Made by a program: the position numbers and the translations under genes. A stretch of DNA of 64,000 nucleotides from Spongilla lacustris (Eukaryota > Porifera > Demospongiae > Spongillida > Spongillidae): the NCBI GenBank assembly GCA_949361645.1, contig OX442436.1:6179981-6243980 (forward strand). Direction: 5' to 3'. The notes under the pieces were generated by a model. It worked only from the letters and a program-made list of their open reading frames with translations, made no database searches and was not told where the DNA came from. This document shows positions 61,263 through 64,000 of the stretch, piece after piece. The number at the start of each line of letters is the position of its first letter. Positions within the stretch are counted from its first letter, which is position 1.

Positions 61263-61857
61263 CTGTCATTGATGTTAAAAAGACAACTTCTCTTTACCAC
61301 AATCTTCCCTCCCCTCCACTCTCCACCCCTCCACTCTCCACCCCTCCACTCCCCACCCCTCCACTCTCCACCTCTCCTCCACTACAGGTCTCTCCAACCC
61401 TTCCTTCTCCTGCCATTTCCTCACCTTTCTCTAACACCTCTCTCCACATCCCTCCCCTCCCCTCCACACCCCTTCAAGCTGATCCCACTCCACCTCCTAA
61501 TGACCCCACACTGCCCATCTCTGTGACCACTTTCCATGAACATGTTCACCACATGCACGTGAATGGAGACAAGGGACTTGAACTGGAGTACCACCAGGTA
61601 TGGGGAGGTGTGCCCTTAGCTCTATGGCTGTGTTCATGCTCCCTCTGTGTGCAGCTCTGTGATGTCATACCTGAGGTCTCTTCTGTGGCTGCTCTTGAAT
61701 GCAACACATGCAAAAACAGATTTGGAAACATTTTGCCATGTCAGTTATTAGAAATAAGCTCACCACACAGATTGATCAACCATTTCCCTTCAAAGGTGAT
61801 GACAACAGAGTGAAACTGAAGGAGATACCAGGAGTGGAAGGTTCTGACTACATCAAT
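61263..61857 (+). pseudogene. Gene 3 remnant: tail remainder and first part of PTP D1, truncated
   Basis: Beyond the MITE the frame resumes with '[18 protein letters not shown]', a proline-rich tail ending at 61597, then D1 exon 61655-61739 (with [12 protein letters not shown]) and exon 61796-61857. It stops in 'EGSDYIN', where sequence switches to a copy of 13797 onward. All later D1 and D2 exons are missing. No stop appears within these exons, so they may be young relics. Confidence 0.85.
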
Positions 61858-62923
61858 GTGCAAGAGCTTGTTGGAACGAACCTTACTGAGGTTGAACACT
61901 TCCCTCAGTAGATTCATTGCAAACTGACTATTTTATTGCAATATTTGTTATTATGCAAATTGTGTGATGTTGTCATAAAACATTGCCTAGTGCATGAATC
62001 CAACACATTACAATTTAGTGGACAGATGCAGTGTCATTGATATTTTCATTGTGTACTACATGTCATTGCCTAGCAATATCATGTTTTGTGGTTTGGTTTT
62101 GACTGTACATGTACCATAAGTAAACAACACTTTCCATTTTGAAGGTACAAGCATGCTTACCATCCATTTGCCATTGAGAATAGGTCCCCCATATATGCCT
62201 GCTTCTCAAACATATATGTATTATCCACTCAAGGTGGAGGGTATCATGAGGCCCAACCTCACTCATTGTCGCCTATTTTAGGCAAATGAATCTGCTTGGA
62301 AAATACAACACCAGATTGGAGAATTGGATGCTAATGTTTTTCATGAAGTCAAATTGCATTGCACTTATGTCACACATTTGATTAGTGGGCAATGATGGCT
62401 GTACTGTGACAGCTCTTGACTGTGTTGAAGCAATGACTGATTCATACAAAACTAACAAAAGGCACCAGCCTCACTCCGTGTCAATGTGTGCACCAGACCT
62501 TGCCAAGCAAATTACACTGAATATTCTAACCATTGCGTGCTGTGGTAGCGAGTTCTATTCACATCTCTGAACGCTTCTGGTATCGCGCTCTTTTCGCTGG
62601 TGATCAACTCTGTAGCTATCATGAGCAGACGCCCAGGCAGAAACCCGCCTTTGTTCCGGATCTCACTTTTGGAGGTATTCCTCTTGTTGCTTAGCTCTCC
62701 TCTTTTGTTGTCCTGAAGGTATTTCGAGAATAACAACTTCGCTAGCTGAAAGTGGTTTATAACCATTCCCTATCCCGAGTTATACTCACCGAGAAAGAAA
62801 GAAGACGACTACGGAGAAAAATGGTCTGGGAACGAGAACAGTATGACGAAGTTCTCTGGTCTGGTGACTTGAACAAAACATGGAAATGATCGCCTTCCCA
62901 TTCCGGGTCAATAGCAAGAAAGA
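61858..62923 (+). repeat. Copy of the gene 1 downstream flank, joined to truncated D1
   Basis: Aligns with 13797-15511 without the 552-bp and palindromic insertions. The join at about 61857-61859 lies mid-exon, with only 'tg' shared between the two parents, which suggests deletion by end joining. Confidence 0.8.
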
Positions 62924-63399
62924 CAAGCCCGTAGCCAGGTCAGGAAAAGGGGGGGTTCGAAAAATAAATAAATTTGGACCCAAAGTGGGCGTGTGTCACC
63001 AAAAGGGGGAGGGTGCGGGAGGGGGATGTGCCCCCTCCCGCGCTTCGCGCGGAAGCTTTTGAAAACATTGATTTGGCAACACAAAAGAATTAATGGTTTG
63101 CACAGACACATGTACATCATGTACCAAAAGTCCAAAACACCCACAACCGACAAGATGAGCAATTCAATTTCATGCGCAAGGTGAGCTGCCTGATATGAAA
63201 AGAGGGGAAGGGGCTAAACCTAACATGTCGTTTTGCTATGCAATCTAAATCGATCTTCGCTTTAAAAAAAAAACAATGCTTCTGATTCAATGGCTGCTTA
63301 GTCATATATACATGAAAAATACTACATATTTAGGCAGGTATTACATTTATATACAAACACAATTAATTAGTATACAGTGACAGAGTGTTTTAACAGAAT
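62924..63399. other. Intergenic, includes a G-rich transposon-end fragment
   Basis: Sequence 62926-63060 starts agcccgtagccaggtcagga, a motif that looks like a solitary MITE end. No partner end was found in the window. Nothing else recognised. Confidence 0.35.
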
Positions 63400-63735
63400 T
63401 CAAGGGCGGATAATAGAGTCAAGTTCAAGCTTCCTTGGGTGCAAATGGGCATAGCGTGTGACAACTTCATCTAAGTCCACGTCCATGTCATAATGTATAT
63501 GCAGGAGAGCAAGGCTAGAAAGACGGCTATTTCCCATCGAGGCTATCATATTCCATTTCCGCTGCAGCAGCACTTGCTTCTGCGAGTCCGACTGAAGGAC
63601 CGGAGTGGACTGCTCACTGTGTTGCCCATCACCCGTTGCCTTACGCTTCGCATTTGGCAAAAAGGCATCGATTTTCTGGCAAGATGCAGAGGCTCGTTCT
63701 CGCTCTCTTTTCTTTTGTTGGGAGCTACCCGGCAT
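63400..63735 (-). mobile_element. Internally deleted hAT transposase ORF (111 aa)
   Basis: The ORF joins an N-terminal basic leader (MPGSSQQKKRERER, then 'CQKIDAFLP') directly to the hAT C-terminal dimerisation motif ('RLSSLALLHIHYDMDVDLDE', 'HPRKLEL'). The zinc finger and catalytic core are missing, so it is a deletion derivative. Its C-terminal motif resembles the element at 6-164 but is a different sequence. Confidence 0.6.
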
Positions 63736-64000
63736 AGTCGATCGGCCCGGCGATTATTAATGCGACGGCGGCGTATAGATTAATTATTAAACCGGCGCAA
63801 ATTGCTGCTTTTTAATTCTTGAGACGTAATTTATAATAATAAATACAGGTTAACCGTTACGTTATGTTATACGTTATTGGTCAGGGAAGCCTATAATCGC
63901 CTAAATCCGCCTTATAGAGAGCTGCCTTCACGGCGGCACCGTAGTACTTCCACGTAAGCGGAGTGCAGGACCTTTATCCTCTGAGGGGGGGTTCGTTCGA
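63736..64000. other. Intergenic end of window
   Basis: AT-rich start, then mixed sequence; no feature recognised. Confidence 0.3.

Overview
The window is eukaryotic. It has many short introns (mostly 50-60 bp between Ig exons) with canonical GT-AG sites, receptor-type protein tyrosine phosphatases (RPTPs) with Ig and FN3 ectodomains (a metazoan architecture), minisatellites and many DNA-transposon MITEs. Compact introns and repeated Ig exons fit an early-branching animal. A demosponge such as Amphimedon is my best guess; this is inference, not proven here.

The main content is a plus-strand tandem family of three RPTP-like receptor genes. Gene 1 (3071-12755) lacks its 5' exons in the window and carries one frameshift. 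Gene 2 (29647-39998) is complete: I could join 29 exons into one open frame of 2,064 codons. It has a signal peptide, a cysteine-containing N-terminal domain, Ig, FN3, seven Ig, two FN3, a TM segment, a tail with three ITIM-like tyrosine motifs, and PTP domains D1 and D2. Gene 3 (43527-60318) has the same N-terminus but its Ig block is amplified to 35 tandem Ig exons. All 44 exons stay in one frame of about 4,353 codons. It ends in a stop codon supplied by a 959-bp MITE inserted in the cytoplasmic tail, and a deletion has removed nearly all of the phosphatase region (remnant 61263-61857). It would encode a giant Ig receptor without a phosphatase.

Layout: 6-2531 decayed hAT transposase (minus); 2532-3070 nothing recognised; 3071-12755 gene 1; 12756-19309 minisatellites, MITEs and a doubtful small minus-strand gene; 19310-19867 an orphan, diverged PTP D2 end; 19868-26168 minor repeats, then a foldback element broken up by several nested transposons; 26177-40130 a roughly 14-kb segmental unit (5' flank plus gene 2); 40131-61857 its tandem partner (5' flank plus gene 3); 61858-62923 a copy of the flank downstream of gene 1 (13797-15511); 63400-63735 an internally deleted hAT element.

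From family knowledge, the proteins would sit in the plasma membrane, bind an unknown ligand through Ig/FN3 domains and signal through tyrosine dephosphorylation and/or phosphotyrosine motifs. Genes 1 and 2 keep a D1 with the expected catalytic residues. Gene 3 keeps only part of the motif set and could act as a decoy or as an ITIM-type receptor. The most interesting observation is a locus generating Ig-repertoire and signalling variants by unequal exchange, all-phase-1 exons and transposon insertion.
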